Assembly (NCBI RefSeq): GCF_003171515.1
Contig: NC_089392.1
Location: 2,852,001 to 2,916,000, forward strand
DNA: 64,000 bases
Direction: 5' to 3'
Source: Pyrenophora tritici-repentis
Taxonomy: Eukaryota; Ascomycota; Dothideomycetes; Pleosporales; Pleosporaceae
The position numbers were made by a program, and so were the translations under genes. The stretch's first letter is position 1. Each line of letters starts with the position of its first letter. The notes under the pieces were generated by a model. It was not told the DNA's origin, searched no databases, and worked only from the letters and a program-made list of their open reading frames with translations. Positions 54,132 through 64,000 of this stretch are shown one piece after another.

Positions 54132-55854
54132 ATGTTTGGGAACGCAAAGGAGGATGAGGGTTCCACCGTCGAAGCATCTACCCACAATGACGCGCCCAAG
54201 CCCGCGACTACCGCGTCCGACAACGGATCTGCAGGAGCAACCAGCACCAACAGTAACGGCTCCTCCTCCACGGACCGTAAGCCGAGTGACGGCTCTCAGC
54301 CCGCCGAACGGAAACGACGAAGTAGTGGAGTGTCGCGTGCCCGTGACATGTTTTCCAGCGCAAAGCAGTCACTACATCTCGGCTCTTCTCCCACCTCCCA
54401 CTCCAACAACGCCATGTCCGAGAAGCCCGCTACTCAAACCCCCATGCAGAAGCTGGGTAAAAGCGATGCTGCCCTCAGCGTCCCCCAGGGTTCCCTCAAC
54501 AACTCTGCCGGTGAGTCCGCGCCCGGCCCGCGCTCGACTTTCCGCGTCGGTGTCACAGAGGACAAGAACAAGAAGTGCAGACGGACAATGGAGGACACAC
54601 ACGCATACCTGTACAACTTCCTGAGTACCCCGGCACCCTCGTATGGCGCTGACAAGGTGCGCTCCGTATCCGACGCGAGCTCCACTTTGTCGGATCCCTC
54701 GTCGCAAGCTGTAGTCGAGACGGACAATGGATATTTCGCCATCTTCGACGGACACGCCGGTACGTTTGCCGCCGATTGGTGTGGAAAGAAGCTTCATTTG
54801 ATCCTGGAAGAGACAATCCGAAAGAATCCCAATACCCCGATACCCGAACTCCTTGACCAGACCTTCACTGTAGTCGACCAGCAGCTAGAAAAGCTTCCTC
54901 TGAAGAACAGTGGTTGCACCGCCGTCATTGCAGTATTGAGGTGGGAAGACCGAGTTCCCAATTCACAATCGTCTACAGGCTCTGTTCTCTTTGCTCCTGC
55001 GGCAGTATCAGCTATCAAACATGCAGGCGAAGGCGAGGTCAAGGACGGCGCTGATGCTGCTGCTTCAGCTTCAGCTTCAGAGCCTGTAGCTGAACAACAA
55101 GTAGAGGCGAGGTTGCGAAATGAGGCGAGCCGACAGCGCGTCTTATACACGGCCAACGTAGGCGACGCCCGCATTGTCCTCTGTAGGAATGGCCGTGCAC
55201 TTCGTCTCTCATACGACCACAAGGGCAGCGACGAGAATGAGGGACGCCGTGTCGCTAGTGCTGGTGGCTTGATTCTCAACAACCGCGTTAATGGCGTACT
55301 TGCTGTAACACGAGCACTGGGTGATGCGTATATGAAGGACTTGGTAACCGGGCACCCGTACACCACTGAGACTGTCATTCAAGCCGACCAAGACGAGTTT
55401 CTCATCCTCGCTTGCGATGGTGTAAGTACTGTACCGTTTTGAAAGTAGAAGATGCTAACAATGGTAGCTCTGGGATGTCTGCTCCGACCAGGAAGCCGTA
55501 GACCTCGTCCGTCAAGTCCACGACCCCCAGGAAGCTTCGAAAAAGCTCGTCGATTACGCCCTCGCGCGCTTCTCAACGGACAACTTATCTTGCATGGTGG
55601 TTCGCTTCGACAACAAGGCACTCCGACAGCGGAAGAATGACGCCATGATGGGCGTGGACGGTGACCAAGCTACTATGAAAGGCGGAATTACCGAGGCAGA
55701 CGCGATTGTGGCACAGGCAAGGAAGACAATTGGAGAGCCAGAGATATCGGTTGAGAAAGCAGCAAAGGAGATCATCATGGAGGAGGCTGAAGCTGAGCCC
55801 GGTCCCGAACTGAGCATGGATGCTGCGAAGGCGGCCAGAAAACATGACGTGTAA
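54132..55854 (+). CDS. PP2C-type Ser/Thr protein phosphatase
   Basis: Two exons, 54132-55421 and 55468-55854 (46-nt phase-0 intron), 558 aa from ATG 54132 ([10 protein letters not shown]). Residues 1-140 are Ser/Thr/Asn-rich and basic ([16 protein letters not shown]), probably disordered and regulatory. PP2C motifs: [29 protein letters not shown] (metal Asp/Gly), [45 protein letters not shown], and across the splice [15 protein letters not shown], then [12 protein letters not shown] (metal Asp). The layout resembles yeast Ptc1-type stress phosphatases with an insert (about residues 285-330). It is a metal-dependent cytosolic or nuclear phosphatase, probably acting on MAPK pathways by family analogy. 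Confidence 0.9.
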
Positions 55855-56312
55855 TTGGCGAGGGCCCAGATCTGGAGCATGGATACACAGCTTTAACAAG
55901 CCAGCGTGGGTAAGGTTAGGGGGGAACAAGAAGGGCGTATAGTATTTATGCAAAGGCTGGCGGCAAAGTATGGTTTCTAGCGTACATGGGCTCTCCCTAG
56001 GTACCTCTCTTCCGTACACATTTTCTTAGGTTAGCCGTATCTCAGGTCTGAGCGTATGTATTCTATATCAAAGCACAGTAGAAATGCAACTACAACATTG
56101 GAAACGAGTGAATTGCTCTGCTAGCCCCGCATGTTTGCGCATTGACTTAAACTGCGCTAATGACGATCGATCGTGGGGTCTACCTCCACCACCTTCGCCA
56201 GCCCAGTCGAGATATTTCGCGTTCCGTTAGCCCAGGCCCCGCTGTATCTACATCCGAACCCGAGATAATTGGAGTCACAAGCTCCATGCGGCTCCGAGGA
56301 GCATCGCTGTAA
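55855..56312. other. Intergenic
   Basis: 458 bases between two plus-strand genes. No supported gene. Confidence 0.5.
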
Positions 56313-57652
56313 ATGACCATGTCAGGCGCCGACGCAACAGATTCAGCGACCAACGCCCTCAATAGCGATGCGCGCCCGGCCTTCGTGACGCCCAGGGATT
56401 TGCTCCGAGCTCCATTACCACCGAAAGAACAACCGCGCCAACTGTCGGCTATAGATCGCGAGCAGCTCGACGGCCTGGTACGCAGCCGCCCAGACTGCGA
56501 TTAGACACGGCCATGCGCTGACACGAGGCTAGAAAACCATCAGAGCCTTCCTCAAGGCCAGAACCAGCTATGACGTCCTACCCATAAGCTATCGCTTGAT
56601 TGTCTTCGACACAGCCCTGCTGGTTAAGAAGAGCCTGAACATCCTCAATCAGAATGGTGAGCCTACCGTCGTCGCCATGTGCACGTGGCAGGGTAGAGCT
56701 AACCGCGACTCAAAGGCATAGTTTCCGCGCCTCTATGGGACTCCAAGTCGTCCACATTCGCCGGACTGCTCACTACATCCGACTACATCAACGTCATACA
56801 ATACTATTGGCAGAACCCAGATGCTTTGACAAAGGTCGACCAGTTCCGCCTAAATAGCCTACGAGGTATACAAGCCGGTCATGTCTTGTAAAACATTTCT
56901 CACATGAACAGACATCGAGAGATCGCTGGGCGTCAAGCCCATAGAAACCATATCGATACACCCCGACCGTCCCGTCTACGAAGCATGCCGCAAAATGCTC
57001 GAATCGCGCGCCCGGCGGATACCCATAGTCGACAGCGACGACGAAACACATAGGACCATGGTTGTTAGTGTCATCACACAATATCGTATATTGAAGTTCA
57101 TTGCGGTAAATGTAAAGGAGACGCAGAAGCTGCGGAAACCGCTTAGGGAGCTCAATGTCGGTACATATGAAGATCTTGCGACTGCTTCGATGGACACACC
57201 CGTCATGGACGTCATTCATATGCTTGTAAAAAAAAGCATATCGAGCGTGCCCATTCTAGACAAAGCAGGTAGGTGATCGCATGATCTTTTTGGGAAGTAA
57301 TATTTACAAGAGCAGGCACTGTCCTGAACGTTTTCGAGGCTGTCGATGTCATCGCGCTTATCAAGGGCGGTGTATACGATGACCTAAACATGACCGTTGG
57401 CGATGCGCTATTGAAGCGCTCAGAGGTATGTGGCCCGATAGATGTATATGGATGCGCGTTTGACACTTTCAGGACTTCCCTGGTATCTTTACATGTTCGC
57501 TGAACGACAACATGTCAACAATATACGACACAATACGAAGGTCGCGTGTGCACCGCTTTGTTGTAATCGACGAGAACAGCAAACTTAAAGGAGTTGTAAC
57601 TCTGAGTGACGTTCTCGAACATACACTACTGGAAGGCATGGAGGATGAGTAG
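56313..57652 (+). CDS. snf4: AMPK/SNF1 gamma regulatory subunit Snf4 (four CBS motifs)
   Basis: Six exons: 56313-56477, 56533-56656, 56716-56865, 56912-57268, 57316-57425 and 57473-57652; 361 aa. ATG at 56313; a second Met follows two codons later. Junctions rebuild family sequence: KTIRAFLKARTSYDVLP, NQNGIVSAPLWDSKSSTFAG (which selects the CAAAG acceptor at 56715), LRDIERSLGVKPIE and SEDFPGIFTCSLNDN. CBS motifs include FAGLLTTSDYINVIQYYW, RRIPIVDSDDETH with SVITQYRILKFI, SSVPILDKAGTVLNVFEAVD, and HRFVVIDENSKLKGVVTLSD. Snf4 binds adenine nucleotides and controls the Snf1 kinase in response to energy and glucose state. Confidence 0.94.
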
Positions 57653-58150
57653 GATGAATCAATTCATGACCTCTTGTCTGCCTGGCAGTCGAGGTGGCTG
57701 GTACTCCATGGGCAGAGGACGAGGCGCTGCGACGACTGAAGCCCACTACCAAAGGGAGCTGAGACTTCACACTATGCATTACCAACAACGATGCTAGAGT
57801 CAAAGGTAAGTGGGACGTTTTGTAGAGGAACAAGGACAACTTGAGAAGGAATGTATGCATCAGAGGTGATCAAACCACTGGTCATCGAGTGCAGTGGGTG
57901 GCAAACAATAGATCTGTCCATTGATTGTTCAGAAGTATTATAAATAACTTTGAATCATCATCTCCATATTCAAAACCTTGATTAGAATACACGTCCCTGT
58001 AGTTCACATATTTGAGGCCAGACATCTGATCATATCTTGGTTTTCATTACAGTCGGTTCTTAGCAGCAGTATGCTACCTCCAATAAACTCAAACTCCTAA
58101 ATTCCTTCCGGCTTCTTTTGCCATCAAAGAGAAACATACTTTCAGAAATC
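57653..58150. other. Intergenic between convergent genes
   Basis: 498 bases of presumed 3' flanks; no supported gene. Confidence 0.5.
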
Positions 58151-59832
58151 TCAAAACGCCTCAATCCCAGCCATCTTAACAATTCTTGCACCCCTGCTCT
58201 CCGAAATCTCACCCCTACTCACACAGGCTCTCATGTACTCCACAAACCCCCCCTCCTCCATACTCTCTCCTCCCAGTTCAGGAAACAACTGCGTTTTAAC
58301 TTTTGCCACAAGCGCACCCGACACCTTTCCCATTTCTTCTTGCATCTGTAAACCAAGGACGTGACGTGTTTTACAAATTAGGTGCTGGTCGGAGAGACTC
58401 CAGAAAGAGAGCTCCTGATACAGTGCCATGACGAGGGTTTGGGAGGGACGGTGGCCAGTTAGGGCGGCGTAGCAGTGGTGGGGAAGGGAAGGGGGGGTTA
58501 GTGGTGTTAAGAGGATGGAAGGGGACCGGATGTGGACTGTGGTTGGGGAGGCGGGGTTTACAAGGACGGGGATTGCGGTGTGGTAAGTGACTTCTTGGGG
58601 GAATGTGCTGTGTGTGTTGTCTTGGGGTGAAGGGGTGTTGTTACATGGTGTGGGTGTGTTGACGTGGCGGCGCCAGGTGGTGAATGAAGACGAAGATGAG
58701 CTGGAATTCGAGGAAGGGACGGGGGTAGATGCGCCTGTTGGGTTCGCTGTGGGTGACCAGAGGGATGTGGAGCTAGTCGCTCCTAGTGTGGTTGTGGTTT
58801 TGCTCGCACTGTGGTTGTGTAAGAAGCTGGATATAGAAGGGAAGTTCAAGGTCGGGAGGGTAGGCTGAAGATGGGGTATTAGTTGTCGTAGGGAGATGGC
58901 GAGGGTTTGAGAATAAAGATAACTTACAGCAATCAAAGATACTGAAGCAGAGGTACGAGGTGTGAGAAAAGGGTTGACGATTTCAGTCGAGGCTTGACTG
59001 CCTGTGTTTGCGGTCTGACGAATAGGCTACAATCCTTGTTAGCAAAAGGGTTCCTACATCAAGTTTTGGGAGAATAACATACAGTAGTCGGTCTATCCTC
59101 CCTGTCCCCGTTCGATCCGTAATAGATCATATCAACACAATCCTCACATCCACTCTTTCCATGCTCTTTGCACACCGCTCCAGTGCGCCAATTACACAAG
59201 TAAGCGATGGTCTCTGGAACATCGCACTTCTTACAGCGCTCATTCCGGAACTTGTGCTTGCAAGTTTCAATCAGCTTATTTGAAGGGTCCTTGGACTGGA
59301 AGAAGGATTTAACGGTCGTCTTGATGTTACAGTAGAAACCGTGCTTCTTAGGCTCTTGGATGAAGGGGACAAGTGTAAGTTCAGTATGACGTTGATTCGA
59401 GGAATCTTCGCGATACTCGTCGGCACTCGCAAGTGAAGGGTCGGCACTCGCGAGTGAAGAATAGAGCCATTCTGGGTGTGCAGGCCGGATAGCTTCTGAG
59501 ACGGAATTCGACTGTGACAAAGACGACGAAGACGATGATGATGACACAAGAGATGCAGGTGGTGTAGCCAGAGTTTGCGCAGGAGCTACTGTGTGGGTTT
59601 GGCAGTGGTGGACGTCTTTGTATGGAAATACTGGGAGTGATGTGGAGTCTTCTGTATTGGGGAATGTGAAGTCATAGCGCAGTTCACCCTTACGATCATC
59701 CAGACTCTGCCCTTGAACAATCGGCTGATAACGCATATACTTGCGCTTGTGGTTAGGGCGCTGCATTTCCTTCAAAGCCTGTTTAGCAAGGCCCTCACAC
59801 AGCTGGTGGCGTTGCACTTTGCGATTGGTCAT
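58151..59832 (-). CDS. Uncharacterised protein with a Cys/His cluster
   Basis: Three exons: 59083-59832, 58928-59026 and 58151-58864 (introns of 56 and 63 nt, phase 0, good donors GTATGT and GTAAGT), 520 aa. No family recognised. The centre of exon 1 carries a compact cluster with spacing C-x8-C-x2-C-x9-C-x7-C-x2-H-x4-C-x2-C, beginning CKHKFRNERCKKC and ending CKEHGKSGCEDC; eight possible ligands suggest one or two zinc ions. Upstream are a poly-Ser run and a duplicated SLASAD unit. Downstream, a Ser/Thr/Pro linker leads to a C-terminal helical domain (SQTLVMALYQELSFWSLSDQ, EEMGKVSGALVAKVKTQLFP). The second intron is a multiple of three without a stop. Confidence 0.65.
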
Positions 59833-61923
59833 TCTCTAGAGGCGAGTTCGTGGGCAAAGAAGACTCGATGCTTCTAAGACGGCTCCCTCAGTTGGGGCAA
59901 TAGGGTAGAGGCCCTGGTAGGCTGGCTGTATCTGGGTTGTTGAGTTGACCATGCGCTGCTTGGTGCGTTATCGAGGGAGTTGAGTAGAGGCGAAAGTGAG
60001 TGCGAAGGCGGACTATAGCTCTGCTAGACATAAGTAGCTAGGGTCCACGCTAACGCATTTGTACGTAGAGTGTAGCTTAAGGTGCGACTGCGCATGTTAT
60101 GGGGTTTAATCACTGTAGTAACGAGACCCTGTTGCATTTGCTTTCACCAGCCTGTGGCAACCTAAATACAACGAGAGAAGAAACAAACGCTGTACTAGTC
60201 CTACTTGAACCACTTGAGAGCGCTGTTTCGGGTCCTCCATCTTTCATATTTAGATTATGCGTCCCATTGTTGATTTTATTTTTGGAAGACGTGACCACTT
60301 TTGTTATGGTGGTCTTCTACCGCACGCATCTTGTAGCGGAGCATGCAAATGACAAAGCCTTTGTTTGACTCGATATCTCGATATCTTGATAGTGTAAGAT
60401 GACTCGAAAACCTGTATAACTAGACCCTGAATGTGTCTTTATTAGGTGAGGCTACTTAGTAGCAACTTATTAATACATATCACAGTTAAAGATAGTCGGC
60501 ATGATTATAGTAGCTCTTTTAATTACAAAATGTAAAACGCCTATATAGAACAAAGTAGTATTTACCCTTGGTCGTGATTGATATATAGCAGTACTCCTGA
60601 AATGTAAACTTGTGTACTAGACACATTTATTATTATAAAGACAGCTTTCAAAACTATAGCACAGGGTATCTATTACGTGATGTTAGTTAGTATATTGTAC
60701 AAGTTAAGGTGCTTAGTATCCTTGTTATACTAGTAGACTCCTTTTTTCTTATATTATGGGTGGTCCCTTTAAACAGCTATCAACTTCATGATACTGTCGT
60801 TATATCACCAAATAAGGTTCATATGGTACCCGGAAGCAATAGATAGAGGACACAAAGCTCAGTGGACTTGAACACGTGAATGACTGCCATGTATTACAGT
60901 TGTTAGGGGAAGATCAAATATTGCCTCTCAGTTTCCATCACCGAGTTCCCAGACTGTGGCAATAGTGATGAGGCACACCTGTGGCTCAGTCTAAAAGCTC
61001 GCTGCAAGCCCTGGTCAATTGCATGTGCTTATGAAAAGCGAACTGTCTTACATGTATGCAGCTGTACAACCGCCGTTTGCTTTTGCTTAATCAGCTACCG
61101 CCTCAGCATGTGATGAATTCTACCTGACAATCTCCTCTTACGTGCGTATCTGCTCGCCTCGGCTTGTCTCTACCATGTCTTCATTACGTTTCCCTCAGTA
61201 GAGATACGGGATAGAAGCACCACCAACTAGTCGCAGCCATGAAGCGCACTACTAAGCTACCAAAAGCAAGTTGAAAACATTGTATGGACATCAAGAGGCC
61301 ACGAAGATGCGTCTTAGACGTATCAAGCTCATGCCATGCAACCATAATGCACACAACATCGGACAAGTGTCTCCATTGATCCTATGTCCCGCATCTGCAT
61401 GCATAATCTATATATAGTGCCCAATGCACTTGTGCTATTATGAATCCTTAGAACAGTCTAGACTCGAAAGCTGCGTCTGAAAACATGTGAAATGTAGCAA
61501 TGTTCCCGGTGTGCTGCTAAGATATTGCCATGTAAACTCCGAGCTATGAAAGTTGACAAGGTAAAAAAGACCAGTCGGTCCGATGGTGGAGAAGTATGTA
61601 CAGTTGAATTGAAGTTTGTTTGCCACCGCGTAGGAGAAATAGTGGAACGGTATGATGTAGCCAGAAAACTCTGGCTTACCCAGAGACTTCAGCAAATTGT
61701 GGTCATGGCGAGAATTTCCGGTGAGAATGGTGGAGTAGATGAGCTTGCGAGAGTAGAAAGAATTTGTTGTCTGGACCCACTCGGTTGGAGATGCAAGAAG
61801 TGACTGCTTACGGCCGAGTTTAACCGGCAAAGTTGTACTTTTAGAACCGCCAGGCTATGTTCGTGTTGAAAAAGTAGCCTTCAGCATAACCATGTGATTC
61901 CATGCCCAGGTCTTGTGGCGAAA
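59833..61923. other. Long intergenic with AT/TpA-rich island
   Basis: 2.1 kb without a supported gene. 60370-60830 is conspicuously AT- and TpA-rich (many TATA, TAGTA and ATTA words), unlike its surroundings. Frames at 61438-61830 and 61525-61803 lack an ATG at their start or any domain. Confidence 0.5.
60370..60830. repeat. AT- and TpA-rich island, possible RIP-degraded repeat
   Basis: Roughly 460 bases with far more TpA and fewer G/C than the flanks; no frame survives. This is what repeat-induced point mutation leaves of an old transposon. No family could be identified. Confidence 0.4.
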
Positions 61924-62322
61924 TTATAACTCCATGCCGTCGAGATCTCGCATCACGCAAGCCATCTGTGCTCGTTTCGCAGCCTCGGCAAGGAGCGCAG
62001 CCTGGTTGAGGTAGTTTGTAGTCTCGGCTGCAGTTTGGCCTGCTCCTGTTCGGTTTGGCTGGTACTCAAAGCTGGGGTGTCGCTGTGCCTGGAGGCGATG
62101 TTGGGGTTGGAGTTGTTGCGACTGCTGGTTCAGGGAGCCAAAGTACTGTTGGTTCTGGGGACTCGTTGACGGAGAGACGGGTGGGGCAGACGCTGTTGAC
62201 GAGCGTGAGGCAAGGCTGGAGGCGTTGCTGTTGTAGCTTGCGGTCGAAGTACTTGATGACTGAAGGGCAGTGAAGGCAGGTCGAATGGGCGCGCCATATG
62301 ATTGCTGCGAGTAGTTGGACAT
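61924..62322 (-). CDS. Small Gln/Ser-rich protein, unknown
   Basis: Single exon from ATG 62322, 132 aa. Residues 1-75 are Ser/Thr/Ala then Gln-rich (QQSYGAPIRPAFTALQSSS, QQSQQLQPQHRLQAQRHPS). The last 35 residues form a distinct, less biased segment (TTNYLNQAALLAEAAKRAQ, MACVMRDLDGME) that looks like a conserved amphipathic helix. I do not recognise the family. It shares a 488-bp divergent promoter with kti12. Confidence 0.6.
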   Translation of the reverse strand: MSNYSQQSYGAPIRPAFTALQSSSTSTASYNSNASSLASRSSTASAPPVSPSTSPQNQQYFGSLNQQSQQLQPQHRLQAQRHPSFEYQPNRTGAGQTAAETTNYLNQAALLAEAAKRAQMACVMRDLDGMEL

Positions 62323-62810
62323 GTTGGCGATTATGGGTTGTACACGTGTTTGTCGAAGAAGTTGAGGGGTGGTGAGGAGCGGAAGGGTAAAGGGTTCAAC
62401 GACGGGTAAGGTGACAAGGTGGGTTCAGGGTTGATTAAGTAGACAGTGGTGGAGCCGTGGTAGCGTAAAGGGACGGTCGATATTACCCAGTATTGGCGAT
62501 CCTCGGCGTGAACCTGGTACAATCACAGCGTGCTGGTCTAGATAACGGCGGAATGAGGCTGAAATCGGCAGAGCGTGAGCAGAACAGGATAACGCCAGGA
62601 GCAAGGAAAACTCGAGGAGAGCACCTGCAACTTAGGGCACCAATGGGTCGGTATTACTTGTACCGCGGCTCGGATTTGCTAGCCTGTGGATTTCGTCACT
62701 ATCAAATCTGCCGACGTATGTACCCTATGCCATCGCGCCAGCCACAAGCTTTCCTTTAGTTTGGTCGGATTACCCCTTCTAGTCAGACAATTACTCGCCC
62801 TGTTCACATC
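62323..62810. promoter_or_regulatory. Divergent promoter region, Gln/Ser-rich gene / kti12
   Basis: 488 bases between divergent start codons; no coding evidence. Confidence 0.4.
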
Positions 62811-63907
62811 ATGCCCGTACGTCCTCGTCGCACCTTCCCCAGACTCGCTACTGACGCATGACGGCAGCTCGTCCTAATTTCAGGTTCCACATTCCCCCCC
62901 TCCATGCTCCCCCCGCCAGATTTCGCTAACCCACCAAAGGCTTCCCTTCTGCGGGTAAAACCACAAGGGCCGTTCAACTGAAAGACTACTTTGAATCAAA
63001 GATTACCAACGCTCCTGCTGATGCGCGTGTCTCGCGACTCAAGGTGCACCTCATAAACGACCAGACGCTTGGTGTGTCGCGCATCGTCTACCATACGGCC
63101 AAAGCCGAGAAGGACGCACGTGCGGAAGAATATTCGGCCGTGAAAAGAATCTTGTCGCGCGATGACATTGTTATTGCTGACGGCTTAAACTATATCAAGG
63201 GCTTCCGGTATCAGTTATACTGTGAGGCCAAGGCCCTACAAACACCGAGCTGCGTTGTCAGTATACTACGGCCGTATGGGGAGGCTCATCGCTGACAGTC
63301 CTAGAGCTGCACGTAGGTACACCAGCCGACAGATGTCGCGAGAACAACAAGAAGCTACTCGCCGACAAGGAAAATGACGGTGGATACGACGAAGAGGACT
63401 TTGAGAACCTGATCTTCCGATATGAAGAGCCCAATGGCATGACAAGATGGGACAGTCCCCTCTTCATTGTAGTAGAGGAAGACGAGAAGCCGCCATGTGA
63501 CCAGATATGGGAAGCCATGGTAGGCAGTGACGGCAAGATGAAGACTGTCAAGCCGAATCTGGCGACGGTACTGGTACGTACCTCTAGCGTCCCCGACCAC
63601 ACCACCTTCTGACATTTCTTAGAAACCCGCGACAGAGCAGAACTACCTCTATGAGCTCGACAAGACCACGTCCGATATCCTCGCGCAAATCATGGTATAC
63701 CAGAAAGACCACGCTGGCGAAGGAGGGGGCGAGATAGCCGTTCAAGACGTCGAGAAGCCAATTGAACTGCCTGCGACACCAATGACCTTGCCGCAACTCC
63801 AACGCATCCGTCGCCAATTCATCACCCTCAACCGACAACACAGCTTCTCGAAAGCGAGGATAAAGGAGGTCTTTGTTGACTACCTCAACGCCGAGTTCCT
63901 TCGCTAG
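62811..63907 (+). CDS. kti12: Elongator-associated protein Kti12 (P-loop, tRNA modification)
   Basis: Five exons: 62811-62816 (ATG CCC), 62868-62883 (16-nt microexon), 62940-63256, 63307-63573 and 63623-63907; 296 aa. Only this splicing gives MPLVLISGFPSAGKTTRAV, the invariant Kti12 start with its P-loop. The third intron is read as GTCAGT..TAGAG (63257-63306), which yields SCVLHVGTPADRCRENN. Other motifs: HLINDQTLGVSRIVYH, DDIVIADGLNYIKGFRYQLY, RWDSPLFIVVEEDE and the C-terminal QLQRIRRQFITLNRQH, KEVFVDYLNAEF. Kti12 is an ATPase that binds tRNA and Elongator and is needed for wobble uridine modification. Confidence 0.92.
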
Positions 63908-64000
63908 AAGAACGCTCCCCAACGAGGATGCATATAGGAGGAGAGAGTCTAAGCGGATCCGGTCACGACGCGGAGAACGCTTTGTCGCTAGGCCGCCTCG
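63908..64000. other. Right window edge
   Basis: 93 bases after the kti12 stop codon; nothing recognised. Confidence 0.5.

Noticed and set aside
61438..61830. 130-codon minus-strand frame beside an AT-rich island
   Set aside because: Begins at TTG with no ATG inside, and a competing plus-strand frame covers the same bases.

Overview
This is a nuclear contig from a filamentous ascomycete fungus, probably a dothideomycete of the Pleosporales type; that placement is inference from gene style, not from a search. The supporting signs are short introns (about 46-70 nt, with a few of 160-200 nt) with GT..AG ends and CTRAC-like branch sites, dense genes on both strands, a Bre2/Snf4/Kti12/Dsc-complex gene set, and one Ty1/copia element. 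No CRISPR, operon or prokaryotic feature is present, and I found no convincing tRNA or rRNA gene.

Layout. 1-9 kb: 3' end of a GNAT acetyltransferase, an ACMSD-like amidohydrolase, a group II aromatic amino acid decarboxylase, the COMPASS subunit Bre2, the pre-40S factor Enp1/bystin and a DUF427 protein. 9.7-16.3 kb: external alternative NADH dehydrogenase, a PQ-loop membrane protein whose frame is broken twice, and an orphan membrane protein. 17-29 kb: sparser and more lineage-specific, with a degenerate kinase-like protein, a secreted FAD oxidoreductase with an in-frame stop, a small coiled-coil ORF, a Gly-rich protein, an F-box protein and a DUF3431 type II membrane protein. 30-43 kb: phospholipase D (7 exons), cyanase with a mitochondrial leader, a C2H2 zinc-finger protein, a rhomboid protease and the Golgi/endosomal Dsc E3 ligase RING subunit.

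43.2-48.6 kb is a complete Ty1/copia retrotransposon: identical 235-bp LTRs, 5-bp target duplication AAAAC, a primer site matching the anticodon arm of initiator tRNA-Met, gag, protease, integrase, reverse transcriptase, RNase H and a polypurine tract. It sits only 171 bp upstream of the Dsc subunit start codon. Its polyprotein frame changes by -1 at two places, both at the same heptamer in the same phase.

48.8-64 kb returns to conserved housekeeping genes: mitofusin Fzo1, ESCRT-III Vps2, a PP2C phosphatase, the AMPK gamma subunit Snf4, a novel Cys/His-cluster protein, a small Gln/Ser-rich protein and Kti12. Between 60.3 and 60.9 kb is an AT- and TpA-rich island that looks like a RIP-degraded repeat, in contrast to the un-mutated copia element.

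No single new multigene system is evident. The strongest leads are the copia frame changes and integrase AT-hooks, the microexon gene starts, the mitochondrial cyanase leader, and the orphan kinase-like and Cys-cluster proteins. Exon boundaries below were derived by hand from splice signals, reading-frame continuity and family knowledge.
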